Part shown: one piece after another, positions 24,349 through 33,037 of the stretch | Numbering within the stretch: position 1 is the stretch's first letter | Layout: each line of letters opens with the position of its first letter | Source: DASUNP01 sp035249305 | GTDB taxonomy: Bacteria > Acidobacteriota > Blastocatellia > UBA7656 | Direction: 5' to 3' | Assembly: GCA_035249305.1 (NCBI GenBank) | Contig: DATFGQ010000103.1 | Span: forward strand, 9,884 to 73,883 | DNA length: 64,000 nt | Program-made: the position numbers and the translations under genes | The notes under the pieces: model-generated | Seen by the model: the letters and a program-made list of their open reading frames with translations, nothing else | Told to the model about the DNA's origin: nothing | The model's database searches: none

Positions 24349-26037
24349 CTAAATCTCTATGCCGCCGATGCGGCCGCCCGATTTAGGCTGCGGCTTGGCG
24401 AGCACCGACGATTGCTCCTGGCGGCGCGCGCGGCTGCGGCCGGTGTGCCATTCGGCCCAGGCCGCGGGCGCGTCTATCGTCTCGCCGCCGTGGCGCGTAA
24501 GGCGTCTGCGGACCTGGCACATCACGGGCGTATTGACCGCGACTCCAGAGACTATCAACTGACCCTTCGTGAGCGCGGGCAGCTCGTCTAACATCCTGCG
24601 CCCCGCGCCCTCCACGGTCTTTGCGATCGTGTCCTGATCGATCGGGTTGACTATGCGCATGATGAACTGCGTCATGCACTGAGACAAAACGTCCGAGTCG
24701 AGCTTGCCCGGCCGCTGAGTTATCAGCCCTATGCCCACGCCGAACTTCCGCCCTTCAGACAGGATCTGCTTCAACACGTTAGTCGAGACTACCGACTGGC
24801 CCGCGGGCGCGAAGCGGTGCGACTCCTCAAGCAGCGCGAATATCGGGTAAGGCAGAAACCGCTCGCTCGTCGGGTCCGTCACTTCGTTCTTGTGCGTGGC
24901 CATGCGCGCCAGTATCGCGCGGCGCAGCAGCGTCGCCACGATCACCTGTTGTTCGTTCTCGGCGATGTCGACTAGCTGAAGCACCGTGCACTGGCCGGGC
25001 ATGAAGAGATCAGTCAGCAGGTTGTGCTCGCTGTCGGAAAAGATCTGGTTCTGCGAATGCGCGCGGAAACGATTCTCAAGCCTCCATTCGAGCGCGTCTA
25101 TAGTCGAGGCGTTGCCCGCGCGATCACCCTCCTGGTCGCCGTAGCGCTGCTCGGCCACGGCGTCCATCAAGTCCTGAAACCCGTAGTGGCCTCGCGCGCC
25201 GAAACGGTTCCTCACCGTGCGGTAGGCCGTGCCGAGAAAATGTCTCATCTTCTCCGACAGGTCCTGGAGCAAGTAGCAGATGTCGGCGAACTCTAAAGAA
25301 TCGAACCGCACCTTCACCTTCTCCGGCCTGAGAATCCTGACCTCCGGCTCGTAGCCGTCGGAACAGAATTGATTCTTGAACTCCGCCTGCTTGATCTCCT
25401 GTATCGTGTCGTACTCGCCGTGAGGGTCTACGACGAGGACCGCCGAGCGGTTTTCCGGCCTCATCAACTCTTCGACCAGCACAGACGCGGTGTAGCTTTT
25501 GCCCGCGCCCGTCGAGGCGAGGATCGCCAGGTGAGTCGACACCACGTCTTTGACCGACAGCACCACGGGCACGTCGCCCGACTCGCGCGTGAGCAGGCTG
25601 CCGACGTGCGCCGCCCCGCGCTCGCCCTTCTTCTTAGGCGAGAGAACGCGCGCCAGCATCTCCGACGGCGCGAGGTAGACCGCCTGCCCAGGCATGGGAG
25701 GTATGCGCGGGTTGACGAAATCCTTCAGCGCGTCGTCGAAAAAACCTATCGTCGAAACCGTTATCTCAAAAAGCTCCGCGCCAGCGGGTTCAAGCCCTAT
25801 CATCTGGGCGACCATGGCGGGCGGCGTCGCGGGGTCCGCGAGGAAGCTGTCGGGCAGCGAGCGGACTAATCGGCGCTCGGTGATGTTGCCGACGATCTTG
25901 CGCTCGCGACTGTCAGTCGGGGCGTCATAATAGATGAACTCGCCGACGCGCGCGTGGCTGTTGTCGGTCGTGACAAAGAGGTATTCGCCGGGCTTTTCGC
26001 CTGGCCCCTTGACTGTTCCTACCAGTGTGTCAGACAT
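24349..26037 (-). CDS. HerA-like hexameric ATPase
   Basis: 562 residues from the ATG at 26037. An N-terminal beta-barrel-like region (HAS-barrel type, about 1-120) precedes the ATPase core with Walker A ASTGAGKSYT (about 174-183), AVLVVDPHGEYD (about 199-210), EESHRFAP and GIGLITQRPGKLDSDVLSQC, the arrangement of HerA/FtsK-clade pumps. Family members help resect DNA ends with NurA or power DNA-linked defence and transport. No nurA is adjacent here, so the partner is unknown. The longer reading frame upstream translates a CACAGAGG repeat and is not coding. Divergent from hutI. Confidence 0.83.
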   Translation of the reverse strand: MSDTLVGTVKGPGEKPGEYLFVTTDNSHARVGEFIYYDAPTDSRERKIVGNITERRLVRSLPDSFLADPATPPAMVAQMIGLEPAGAELFEITVSTIGFFDDALKDFVNPRIPPMPGQAVYLAPSEMLARVLSPKKKGERGAAHVGSLLTRESGDVPVVLSVKDVVSTHLAILASTGAGKSYTASVLVEELMRPENRSAVLVVDPHGEYDTIQEIKQAEFKNQFCSDGYEPEVRILRPEKVKVRFDSLEFADICYLLQDLSEKMRHFLGTAYRTVRNRFGARGHYGFQDLMDAVAEQRYGDQEGDRAGNASTIDALEWRLENRFRAHSQNQIFSDSEHNLLTDLFMPGQCTVLQLVDIAENEQQVIVATLLRRAILARMATHKNEVTDPTSERFLPYPIFALLEESHRFAPAGQSVVSTNVLKQILSEGRKFGVGIGLITQRPGKLDSDVLSQCMTQFIMRIVNPIDQDTIAKTVEGAGRRMLDELPALTKGQLIVSGVAVNTPVMCQVRRRLTRHGGETIDAPAAWAEWHTGRSRARRQEQSSVLAKPQPKSGGRIGGIEI

Positions 26038-26128
26038 TAGCTTTGCCTTCGGATTCGGGGTACGGCGCACAATATAACACAATGTCGTTTTTGATTGTAG
26101 AGTAGTCAAAAGGTAAGGATTAAGACAT

Positions 26129-26196
26129 GCCACAGAGGCACAGAGGCACAGAGTAATTCTATTATTCTTATCTCCGCGTCTCCGTGTCTCCGTGGC
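26129..26196. repeat. CACAGAGG-type octamer inverted repeat (family C)
   Basis: Three tandem 8-base units of CACAGAGG on the left face three units of TCTCCGTG on the right around an AT-rich centre, giving an imperfect hairpin. It lies between the divergent HerA-like and hutI genes; a related element is at 41448-41515. Confidence 0.7.
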
Positions 26197-26206
26197 AAGA
26201 TTACTT

Positions 26207-27496
26207 ATGATTGATGAACTGCTGATAACCAACGCGAGCCAGCTCGTAACTCTCGCCGGACCCGCGCGGGCGCGCACGGGCGTTGAGATGCGCGAGCTTC
26301 AGATCGTAGAAGACGGCGCGGTCCTCGTTCGCGGCGGACGGATTGCGGCCGTGGGAAGATCAGAAGATGTCGAGCGCGAAGCGAGCAATGAAGCGCGCCG
26401 CATCGACGCGACCGGGCGCGTGGTAATGCCGGGCTTCGTCGACGCGCACACTCATCCAGTCTTCGCCGGCACGCGCGCCGACGAGTACGAGATGCGAGCC
26501 GAAGGGCTCACCTACCAGCAGATCGCCGCGGCGGGCGGCGGGATAAGATCGTCTGTGCGAAAGACGCGCGAGGCAAGCGAAGACGAGCTCTACGAGATGG
26601 CGCTGCCGCGCGTCCGTCGGTTCTTAGAGCACGGCACCACGACGATAGAGGCGAAGAGCGGATACGGGCTCACTGTCGAAGACGAGCTGAAGATCCTTCG
26701 AGTGATCCGAAGGCTCGGGCGCGAGACCCCGCTTGAGATGGTCCCGACTTTCCTGGGCGCGCACGAAATACCCGACGAGTACCGAAGCGCGGACGACCCT
26801 CAGGCGGCGCGCGAAAGATACATACGCCTGGTCGTAGACGAGATGCTCCCGCGCGTGGCGGCCGAGGGACTGGCCGAATACTCTGACATCTTTTGCGAAT
26901 CGCATGTCTTCACCGTCGAAGAGTCGCGCCGCGTCCTTCAGCGGGCGCGCGAGTTGGGCCTGGGCGTCCGCTTTCACGCCGACCAGCTTTCGCTCGGCGG
27001 GGGCGGGCGATTGGCCGCCGAGCTCAATGCCGCGAGCGCGGATCACCTTGAGTGGATAGACGACGAAGGCATAGAGCTGCTCCGCGCCGCAAACGTCTCG
27101 GCGGTCCTGCTGCCGGGGGCGGTGTTCAACCTTGGGCTCACGCGCTACGCCCCGGCGCGGCGCTTGATCGAGGAAGGCGTCGCCGTGGTGCTTGCGACAG
27201 ACTTCAACCCCGGCAGCTCGCCCACGCCTTCGATGCAGATGATACTGTCGATAGCCTGCACTCAGATGCGAATGACGCCCGCCGAAGCCATCACCGCGGC
27301 GACCGTCAACGCCGCTTACAGCCTCGACCGCGGCGAACGCCTTGGGTCGCTTGAGACGGGCAAGCAGGCCGACCTTGTTATTTTCGACTGCCCCGATTAT
27401 CGACAGATCCCATATTTTTTCGGCGTCAACCACGCGGCGACCGTCATCAAACGAGGGCGCGTCGTCGTAGAGAATCAGCAGTGTCGGAGAGATTAA
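26207..27496 (+). CDS. hutI: Imidazolonepropionase
   Basis: 429 residues from the ATG at 26207; an in-frame GTG at 26192 lies inside the repeat and is less likely. An amidohydrolase-fold enzyme opening the ring of 4-imidazolone-5-propanoate to N-formimino-glutamate, the third step of histidine breakdown. Metal ligands are His81 and His83 (DAHTHP), a further His in RFHADQLS and the Asp in ATDFNPGS. EAKSGYGL and FLGAHEIP are family signatures. The length fits HutI (about 400-430). No hutH, hutU or hutG is in the window, so the pathway must be split. An SH3 protein starts 2 bp after the stop. Confidence 0.92.
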   Translation: MIDELLITNASQLVTLAGPARARTGVEMRELQIVEDGAVLVRGGRIAAVGRSEDVEREASNEARRIDATGRVVMPGFVDAHTHPVFAGTRADEYEMRAEGLTYQQIAAAGGGIRSSVRKTREASEDELYEMALPRVRRFLEHGTTTIEAKSGYGLTVEDELKILRVIRRLGRETPLEMVPTFLGAHEIPDEYRSADDPQAARERYIRLVVDEMLPRVAAEGLAEYSDIFCESHVFTVEESRRVLQRARELGLGVRFHADQLSLGGGGRLAAELNAASADHLEWIDDEGIELLRAANVSAVLLPGAVFNLGLTRYAPARRLIEEGVAVVLATDFNPGSSPTPSMQMILSIACTQMRMTPAEAITAATVNAAYSLDRGERLGSLETGKQADLVIFDCPDYRQIPYFFGVNHAATVIKRGRVVVENQQCRRD

Positions 27497-27498
27497 TC

Positions 27499-28479
27499 AT
27501 GACTCATAAAATTCTTCGCGCGTGTAAAGTCGTGTTCGTATCGATACTCTTATTCATGATTTGCGATGGCCTTTCCGAAGCGGCGAGTCAATCACGGATG
27601 CGAATCACGACCGGTTCGGGCGTCCGCGTGCGCACAGGCCCGCAAGTCGCGGCCGAAGAGGTGACGCGGCTGCCGATCGGGTCGGTCGTCGAAGAGCTGG
27701 AAGGCTTTCCACATACAGAGAAGATCGCGGGCGTCGAAGACCGATGGTATCGAGTGGCGCTTCCGGATGGGAAACAGGGCTGGCTCTTCGGCGGTTTCAC
27801 TACGGTCTTCGATCCGGCGAAGGCCGCGGAGAATTATCTACAGATCGCGAACAACCGGCTTAAGGTAGAGCAGCCGACCTTCAACGACGCCGTCGACCTT
27901 GTGAATTTTCTCACGCGCGTAATACCGCCGTTGACCAGCACGGAGGCCGCGGCCAACCTTGAGCTTGCGCGGCTGCTTGCGATCTCGAAGGCCGCCTCGG
28001 CGATCCCCATCGAAAAGCAGGAGGAGCCTCTTTACCAGACGTGGATAAAAGCGCAGGGCGATCAGATCGTCTACAGCGAGCCCGCCGCGCAATGGTTCGT
28101 CGACTCGGACCTGTTCTGGAAGCTCCAGCAAAAATACAAGGCGCTTCCGGTAGCCGACAAAATTGCATGGGAGGCGGCCAACAACTCGCTGCCCGGCGAG
28201 TGCGAAGGTTTTCTGGATTGCGACCTGTATGCTTACATACGGACGCTGGGCAGGTATTTGGACCTCTACCCGCGCGGCGCTCATGCGGAAGAGGCGCTCA
28301 AGAATCTGGGCGAGTTCTTATCCGAGGTCATAAAGAGCAACGGAACTTATTCGGTAGGCGAAAAGGCGGACCTGACCAAGGCGCTGGCAGAGCTTCGCGC
28401 GACGGTCGGGAAGAGTTCGAGCGCGAAGAAGGCGGCCGTGCTCAAGCAGCTAGATCAAGTCGGCAGCCAGTATCGTTAA
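27499..28479 (+). CDS. Secreted SH3-domain protein
   Basis: 326 residues from the ATG at 27499, with GGAGAG 7 bases upstream and within the end of hutI. A signal peptide or N-terminal anchor (about 1-30) precedes a bacterial SH3 domain (about 35-105) with GVRVRTGP, and GKQGWLFGGF near its end. The rest is helical with a TPR-like stretch (about 230-290, RYLDLYPRGAHAEEALKNL). Bacterial SH3 domains often bind peptidoglycan. Close spacing implies co-transcription with hutI, but no functional link is evident. Confidence 0.75.
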   Translation: MTHKILRACKVVFVSILLFMICDGLSEAASQSRMRITTGSGVRVRTGPQVAAEEVTRLPIGSVVEELEGFPHTEKIAGVEDRWYRVALPDGKQGWLFGGFTTVFDPAKAAENYLQIANNRLKVEQPTFNDAVDLVNFLTRVIPPLTSTEAAANLELARLLAISKAASAIPIEKQEEPLYQTWIKAQGDQIVYSEPAAQWFVDSDLFWKLQQKYKALPVADKIAWEAANNSLPGECEGFLDCDLYAYIRTLGRYLDLYPRGAHAEEALKNLGEFLSEVIKSNGTYSVGEKADLTKALAELRATVGKSSSAKKAAVLKQLDQVGSQYR

Positions 28480-28547
28480 TAGCTTGCGAAACAATAATCC
28501 CGCTTCGAAGGCCCGGCGAATAGCAGTCCCGTGTCGTTAGAAAAAAG

Positions 28548-28575
28548 TTGCGTAGAGACTTCCCGATGATATAAT
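28548..28575 (+). promoter_or_regulatory. Sigma-70-type promoter
   Basis: TTGCGT, a 16-base spacer and a perfect TATAAT, about 125 bases upstream of the start of the secreted protein gene at 28701. The -35 box matches three or four of six positions. Confidence 0.5.
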
Positions 28576-28700
28576 GCCGCCCGCTGCGGCAACCACGTTC
28601 AACCCTCTCGCCACAGCCGATCCATTCAACCGTCAATTTAAAGAAGCCGTTTTCCCGAATACTTTTTACGACGCTTGAGCAACCCCAAAGGAGAATAATC

Positions 28701-29603
28701 ATGAAAAAAACCCTGATCACACTCTTAGCAGCGTGCCTGTTTCTGGCGATCACTTCCCAGTTGGCGGCGCAGACCGGCCAGCAGACGCCGCCTGGTCCGC
28801 CCCCGGTCCTGTTCATCTTTCGCGAAGAGGTGAAAGCGAGCCGCGGCGGCGCTCATGAAAAACTTGAGGCGGGTTATGTTCGCGCCCTTCAAAAAGCGAA
28901 CTGGCCGACCTACTCGATAGGCATCGCGTCTATATCCGGGCCGCACGACGCATGGTTTATGACGGGCTATGAATCATACGCGGCTATGGAGAAAGACCGC
29001 ATGGCGATGGAGAAGAACGCCGAGCTGATGAGCGAGTTCGACCGGCTCGACGCGGCCGACGCGGAGTTCCGCACAAACCAGCGAGGCGTAATCGCAACCT
29101 ACCGGCCGAACCTCAGCTATAACGCCGACAAGGCCGACCTGCCGATGACGCGGTATTTTCAAGTCAACACGGTCCGCGTGCGTCCGGGCCACGAAGAAGA
29201 ATGGATCGAAGCGCGCAGCATTTTAATCGACGCGGTGAAGAAAGCGGGCGGCACCGCGCCGAACATAGTTTATGGCGTTACGGTGGGGATGCCGGGCGGG
29301 ACCTTTCTAGTCTTCACGCTCAGAAAATCGCTCGCCGAAATGGACCCGAACCCTAACATGGCGCGCGCCGTTCAGGAGGCGATGGGCGAAGAGAACGCCA
29401 AGCGACGGCAGAAGCTGATAAGCGATTCGGTCATAAGCACGGAGATGAGCCTCTACGGCGTAAGCCCGCGAATGAGCTACGTGGCGAAGGAGTGGGTGGC
29501 AGCCGCACCCGACTTCTGGGCGCCAAAACAGATGACGGCGATGAAGGCGGCGCCTAAAACTAAGAAGACCGGCGTTACCGCCACGGTTAAGAAACAACCC
29601 TGA
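28701..29603 (+). CDS. Secreted protein of unknown function with possible alpha/beta-barrel repeats
   Basis: 300 residues with a signal peptide (1-23, ending LAAQ) and an AAGGAG site 8 bases before the ATG. Two segments look alike in outline: PPVLFIFREEVKASRGGAHE (about 33-52) and RYFQVNTVRVRPGHEEEW (about 150-167). In each a beta strand is followed by a G-x-H-E turn and a helix, as in ferredoxin-like dimeric alpha/beta barrels (NIPSNAP or ABM type). The C-terminus is Lys/Ala-rich. It is bracketed by its own promoter and terminator, so it is probably a single-gene unit. No catalytic residues can be named. Confidence 0.6.
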   Translation: MKKTLITLLAACLFLAITSQLAAQTGQQTPPGPPPVLFIFREEVKASRGGAHEKLEAGYVRALQKANWPTYSIGIASISGPHDAWFMTGYESYAAMEKDRMAMEKNAELMSEFDRLDAADAEFRTNQRGVIATYRPNLSYNADKADLPMTRYFQVNTVRVRPGHEEEWIEARSILIDAVKKAGGTAPNIVYGVTVGMPGGTFLVFTLRKSLAEMDPNPNMARAVQEAMGEENAKRRQKLISDSVISTEMSLYGVSPRMSYVAKEWVAAAPDFWAPKQMTAMKAAPKTKKTGVTATVKKQP

Positions 29604-29624
29604 TCCGTCGCGCCACGCCAATCG

Positions 29625-29668
29625 AACGAGGGCCGCCATTATAACAGCGATGGCGGCCCTCGTTATTT
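29625..29668 (+). terminator. Rho-independent terminator
   Basis: A perfect 15-bp stem (AACGAGGGCCGCCAT with its complement at 29650-29664) and a 10-base loop are followed by a short T-rich run. It lies 21 bases after the stop of the secreted protein gene. Confidence 0.8.
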
Positions 29669-29714
29669 ACAGCGGAGGTTTTGGAACTTTTGGGGGGGTC
29701 GGGGCGAATCACTA

Positions 29715-30377
29715 ATGGCAGCAAGACGTCGGGCCGCTTACGTAAGCCGATTTATGGAATTGACCACGACTACCAGCGATTACGACCTGTTGAGCCGCGT
29801 TATGGCAGGCGACGAAGAGGCATTCACCTCGCTCTACCGCAGGCGGCAGGGCGGCATATATCGCTTCGCTTTGCAGATGAGCGGCTCGCGCTCGATCGCC
29901 GAAGATGTCACGCAAGAGGTCTTCATGACGATCGTGCGCAACGGCGCGGGGTATGACCCGGCGCGCGGATCGCTTTCGGCTTACCTGTACGGCATAGCGC
30001 GCAATCACGTCTTGCGCCGGTTGGAGCGCGAGCGTTTATTCGTCCCATTCGCCGACGCGGAAGAGGAGCAAGAGACGACCGGCGCGGCCAGGCTCATAGC
30101 CGAGACGGACCCGCTCGCGGACCTGACTCGCAACGAGATGATAGAGGCGGTGCGAGGGGCTGTGCTGGCGCTGCCGGCGCACTACCGTGAAGCGGTCGTC
30201 TTGTGCGACCTTCACGAGATGAGCTACGCCGAGGCGGCGGATGTGGTTGGCTGCGCGGTGGGGACTATCAGGTCGCGCCTGCACAGGGCGCGCGCGCTGC
30301 TGGTTGAAAAACTCAGGGCGAGCGGCGACCGCGGCGCGGCGCGGGAGACGGCCAACCCTGTGAGGTGCTTTGCATGA
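29715..30377 (+). CDS. ECF-type RNA polymerase sigma factor
   Basis: 220 residues; an in-frame ATG at 29754 would give 207. Region 2 (about 25-95) has DEEAFTSLYRRRQGGIYRFA and IAEDVTQEVFMTI. Region 4 (about 145-200) has LPAHYREAVVLCDLHEMSY, then AADVVGCAVGTIRSRLHRAR, the canonical promoter -35 recognition helix-turn-helix. It directs RNA polymerase to a dedicated regulon when freed from its anti-sigma factor, whose start overlaps this stop by 4 bp (ATGA). Confidence 0.9.
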   Translation: MAARRRAAYVSRFMELTTTTSDYDLLSRVMAGDEEAFTSLYRRRQGGIYRFALQMSGSRSIAEDVTQEVFMTIVRNGAGYDPARGSLSAYLYGIARNHVLRRLERERLFVPFADAEEEQETTGAARLIAETDPLADLTRNEMIEAVRGAVLALPAHYREAVVLCDLHEMSYAEAADVVGCAVGTIRSRLHRARALLVEKLRASGDRGAARETANPVRCFA

Positions 30378-31171
30378 ACTGTCAAGAATTCGAAGCCAGT
30401 ATAAACGATCTGGCGCGCGATCAGATTATGGATGTAGCCTCGCGCACAAGCGCGCACGCACATAGCGAAGGATGCGCGGAGTGCGCGGCCCGTCTTGCCG
30501 ACGAGCGGATGTTGAGCGCGGGGCTGCGCTATCTTGCGGCGAGCGCAAGCGACGAGCAGGCCCCGGCCAGGGTCGAAGACGCACTGCTCGCGGCGCTGCG
30601 CGAGCGCAAAGCAAACGTGGCTGCGCCAGCCGTCACGCTCGTCGCGCGGCGTCGTATGTCGCGCTGGGCGATCGCGGCCGCGGCGGCGATATTAATATTG
30701 ATCGCCCTGGTCGCGCTGCGCGCCAACCAATCGAGGCCGGAGCCGCCACAGCATGCGAATCAGGCTCAACCTGCTCCCGCGCCGGCTCCCATAGGACCTG
30801 AGAAAAAGAGCCCGGAGAGAGAGAACTCCGTCGCGCCTGCAAGTCCCAGGCGCGAGGCTCAGAATCATTTTGTGGCTAACAGGCCACGCCGCCCGTCGCC
30901 GCGCGCGGAGGCCGTTAATGCTAAAGACAACGCTAAGGATAAGGATTCGGCGGCGGGCGATTACGAGATAACGACCGACTTCATACCTCTCACGCATCGC
31001 GGTAGCCTCGCCGAGCTCGAAGGCGGGCAGGTCTTGAGGGTCGAGCTGCCGCGCTCGTCGCTGGCGAGCTTCGGGCTGCCCATGAACCTGGAGCGGGCCG
31101 GGGAGCGAATAAAGGCGGACGTAGTCGTGGGCAACGACGGGATGGCGCGGGCGATTCGCTTCGTGCGCTAA
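30374..31171 (+). CDS. Membrane anti-sigma factor (zf-HC2 type)
   Basis: 265 residues from the ATG at 30374 (GAGGTG 7 bases upstream, overlapping the sigma stop). The N-terminal domain has a Cys at residue 3, then a His/Cys cluster in AHAHSEGCAECAARL (about 29-43), the zinc-type anti-sigma motif. One membrane span (about 97-116) is followed by a Pro/Ala-rich linker and a small outer domain (about 195-265) rich in beta strands. It holds the sigma factor at the membrane until an outer signal releases it. Coupled translation fits a 1:1 partner. Confidence 0.82.
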   Translation: MNCQEFEASINDLARDQIMDVASRTSAHAHSEGCAECAARLADERMLSAGLRYLAASASDEQAPARVEDALLAALRERKANVAAPAVTLVARRRMSRWAIAAAAAILILIALVALRANQSRPEPPQHANQAQPAPAPAPIGPEKKSPERENSVAPASPRREAQNHFVANRPRRPSPRAEAVNAKDNAKDKDSAAGDYEITTDFIPLTHRGSLAELEGGQVLRVELPRSSLASFGLPMNLERAGERIKADVVVGNDGMARAIRFVR

Positions 31172-31217
31172 CGGACTGAAAACATAATTACCAATTATCT
31201 ACGAAGGAGATGAACGT

Positions 31218-32297
31218 ATGAGAATTCAAAGACGGTGGATGATAACGGCTACCTGCGCGCTCGCCCTGCTTGCGAACGTCGTGGGCGTCATCGCGCAGAG
31301 CGAAAGGCCCAGGCAAAGGGAGCGCGACGTCTACATCGAGCGCAGCGGCGGCGCAGTGATCGCGGGCGGGCAAGCAGATCACTGGACCTTGAGTGAACAG
31401 GACGGGGACGGCAACACGTTCGTCTTCGTTTCGGGCGAGATGAGCTTTGACGGCAAGACAGTCAAGGGGGCGCCTTATTCTGCGCAGGCCATTTCGGAGA
31501 GCATACAGACGCTGGCCGACGGCAACCGCATCGTTCATAAAACGACGGCCTCGGTCTACCGCGACGGCGAAGGGCGCACGCGCCGCGACCAGACGCTGAA
31601 GGCGATCGGCCCATACGCTTCGGCGGGCGACCCGCCGCAGACCACTTTCATCAACGACCCCGTGGCGGGCGTCAACTACATACTCGACTCGCGAACCCGC
31701 ACGGCGCGCAAGATAGACTTTAAGGTTATGAAAGGCGGACGGGGCGAGCGCGTAGTCGTCACGGGCGAAGGCGCGCCCAAGAAGCGTCGTTCCGCAGATG
31801 CCGACATTAATGAAGCCCAGGTCAGAGAGCACAAGCTTAGGGCAATAGAAGAGACGGTCGTAGCTGGCGGCCCCGCCCTGGCGCATGCCCCGCGCCCGGG
31901 CGCGACCTTCGAGTACCTGCGCACCAAGCCCGACCCCAAGAATACCAAGAAGGAATCGCTCGGCAAACAGACCATTGAAGGCGTCGAGGCCGAGGGGACG
32001 CGCCTGACGATCACGATCCCGGCGGGCGAGATCGGAAACGAGCTGCCTATGCAGCTCGTCACAGAGAGCTGGTACTCGCCCGAGTTGCAGACGGTCATCA
32101 TGAGCAAGCACACGGACCCGCGGATGGGCGAGCACACCTACAGGCTCACGAACATCACGCTCGGCGAGCCGGCGCGCTCGCTGTTTGAAGTGCCGGCCGA
32201 CTACGCGATCAAGGAGACGATTCCGGGCGATCTGAAGTTCAAGATCGAGCGCGAGATGCAAGAATCGAAGCGCAAGCCGGAGGAGAAAGACTTCTAA
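31218..32297 (+). CDS. Secreted protein downstream of a sigma/anti-sigma pair
   Basis: 359 residues with a signal peptide (1-27, ending VIAQ) and a strong AAGGAG site. The mature protein is beta-rich, with repeated edge-strand patterns (NRIVHKTTASVYRDGEGRTR, FINDPVAGVNYILDSRTRT and WYSPELQTVIMSKHTDPR) that resemble LolA/LolB-like or outer-membrane lipoprotein-sorting folds. I recognise no named family with confidence. Its position, 46 bp after the anti-sigma gene and before a terminator, makes it the third gene of one unit and a candidate target or sensor of the sigma system. Confidence 0.6.
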   Translation: MRIQRRWMITATCALALLANVVGVIAQSERPRQRERDVYIERSGGAVIAGGQADHWTLSEQDGDGNTFVFVSGEMSFDGKTVKGAPYSAQAISESIQTLADGNRIVHKTTASVYRDGEGRTRRDQTLKAIGPYASAGDPPQTTFINDPVAGVNYILDSRTRTARKIDFKVMKGGRGERVVVTGEGAPKKRRSADADINEAQVREHKLRAIEETVVAGGPALAHAPRPGATFEYLRTKPDPKNTKKESLGKQTIEGVEAEGTRLTITIPAGEIGNELPMQLVTESWYSPELQTVIMSKHTDPRMGEHTYRLTNITLGEPARSLFEVPADYAIKETIPGDLKFKIEREMQESKRKPEEKDF

Positions 32298-32331
32298 TCC
32301 TGCGGCCTTGAAACCGAAGAGCAAGCCGTGT

Positions 32332-32376
32332 GACGCCGGGAGCAGAGAGATCTCTACTCCCGGCGTCTTTATTTTT
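32332..32376 (+). terminator. Rho-independent terminator
   Basis: A perfect 11-bp stem GACGCCGGGAG (32332-32342) pairs with CTCCCGGCGTC (32357-32367), followed by TTTATTTTT. It closes the sigma/anti-sigma/secreted-protein unit. Confidence 0.85.
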
Positions 32377-32476
32377 GGCGAGGCTCGCCCGCGTCGATCG
32401 AGCTGGCTAAACTAGGAGTGAGGACGTTCGAGGAGAAAGGCCCGCGGCGGCGGATTTGCGCTAAATTGGGCCGTCC

Positions 32477-32506
32477 TTGACACTTTTTGGAACCGTATGT
32501 TAATTT
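32477..32506 (+). promoter_or_regulatory. Candidate promoter of the ATP synthase genes
   Basis: A perfect TTGACA (32477-32482), an 18-base spacer and TAATTT (32501-32506), about 40 bases before the first ATP synthase start. It sits between the terminator at 32376 and the operon, where a promoter is required. Confidence 0.5.
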
Positions 32507-32542
32507 TCGTGGCTTGAACTGGCGGTAAAATCCTTATAGGGA

Positions 32543-33037
32543 GTGCATGCTTTGGTTTCGATGACAGCGCTCGCTTTCGCTGAGGGCGGGGGCAACATCA
32601 TACAGCCGGACGGCTCGCTTATCTTAGTACTCGTCCTCTTCATCATATTCGTCTTCGTGCTGAACCGTATCTTGTTCAAGCCCATCGGCCGCGTGCTGGA
32701 CGAGCGAGAGACTTTGACCGAAGGCGCGAGGACGGAAGCGCGCGCGGCCGTGCGCCGCTACCAGACGGAGCTTGCCGATTACGAGGCGCGCATACGCCAG
32801 GCGCGCGCGGAGAGCTACAAGCGGCTCGAACAGCAGCGCGCCGCCGCGCTCGAAGAGCGCCGCCATCTGATCGACGAGGCCAAAGCGGACGCCGGTAATC
32901 AGATCGGGCGGGCGAAAGAGGAGATCGCCGAGCAGGCAGCGCGCGCGCGCGCCTCGCTCGAAGTCGAGGCGCGCGAGATAGCCGCTCAAATCTCGCGCTC
33001 GGTGCTAGGCCGCACGGTGGGAGGAGGGGCCGATTGA
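32543..33037 (+). CDS. atpF: F1Fo ATP synthase subunit b' (Fo)
   Basis: 164 residues from GTG; an in-frame ATG at 32561 is an alternative. One N-terminal membrane span (about 25-45, ILVLVLFIIFVFVLNRILF) followed by KPIGRVLDERE and a long charged coiled coil to the C-terminus, as in b-type stator subunits. It pairs with the next gene, a second b subunit, to form the peripheral stalk that holds the catalytic head. Two b genes in tandem are seen in cyanobacteria, alpha-proteobacteria and other phyla. It overlaps the next start by 4 bp. Confidence 0.85.
   Translation: MHALVSMTALAFAEGGGNIIQPDGSLILVLVLFIIFVFVLNRILFKPIGRVLDERETLTEGARTEARAAVRRYQTELADYEARIRQARAESYKRLEQQRAAALEERRHLIDEAKADAGNQIGRAKEEIAEQAARARASLEVEAREIAAQISRSVLGRTVGGGAD

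Noticed and set aside
26038..26277. 80-codon N-terminal extension of the HerA-like gene
   Set aside because: It translates the CACAGAGG repeat and upstream non-coding DNA; the ATG at 26037 begins the conserved domain.
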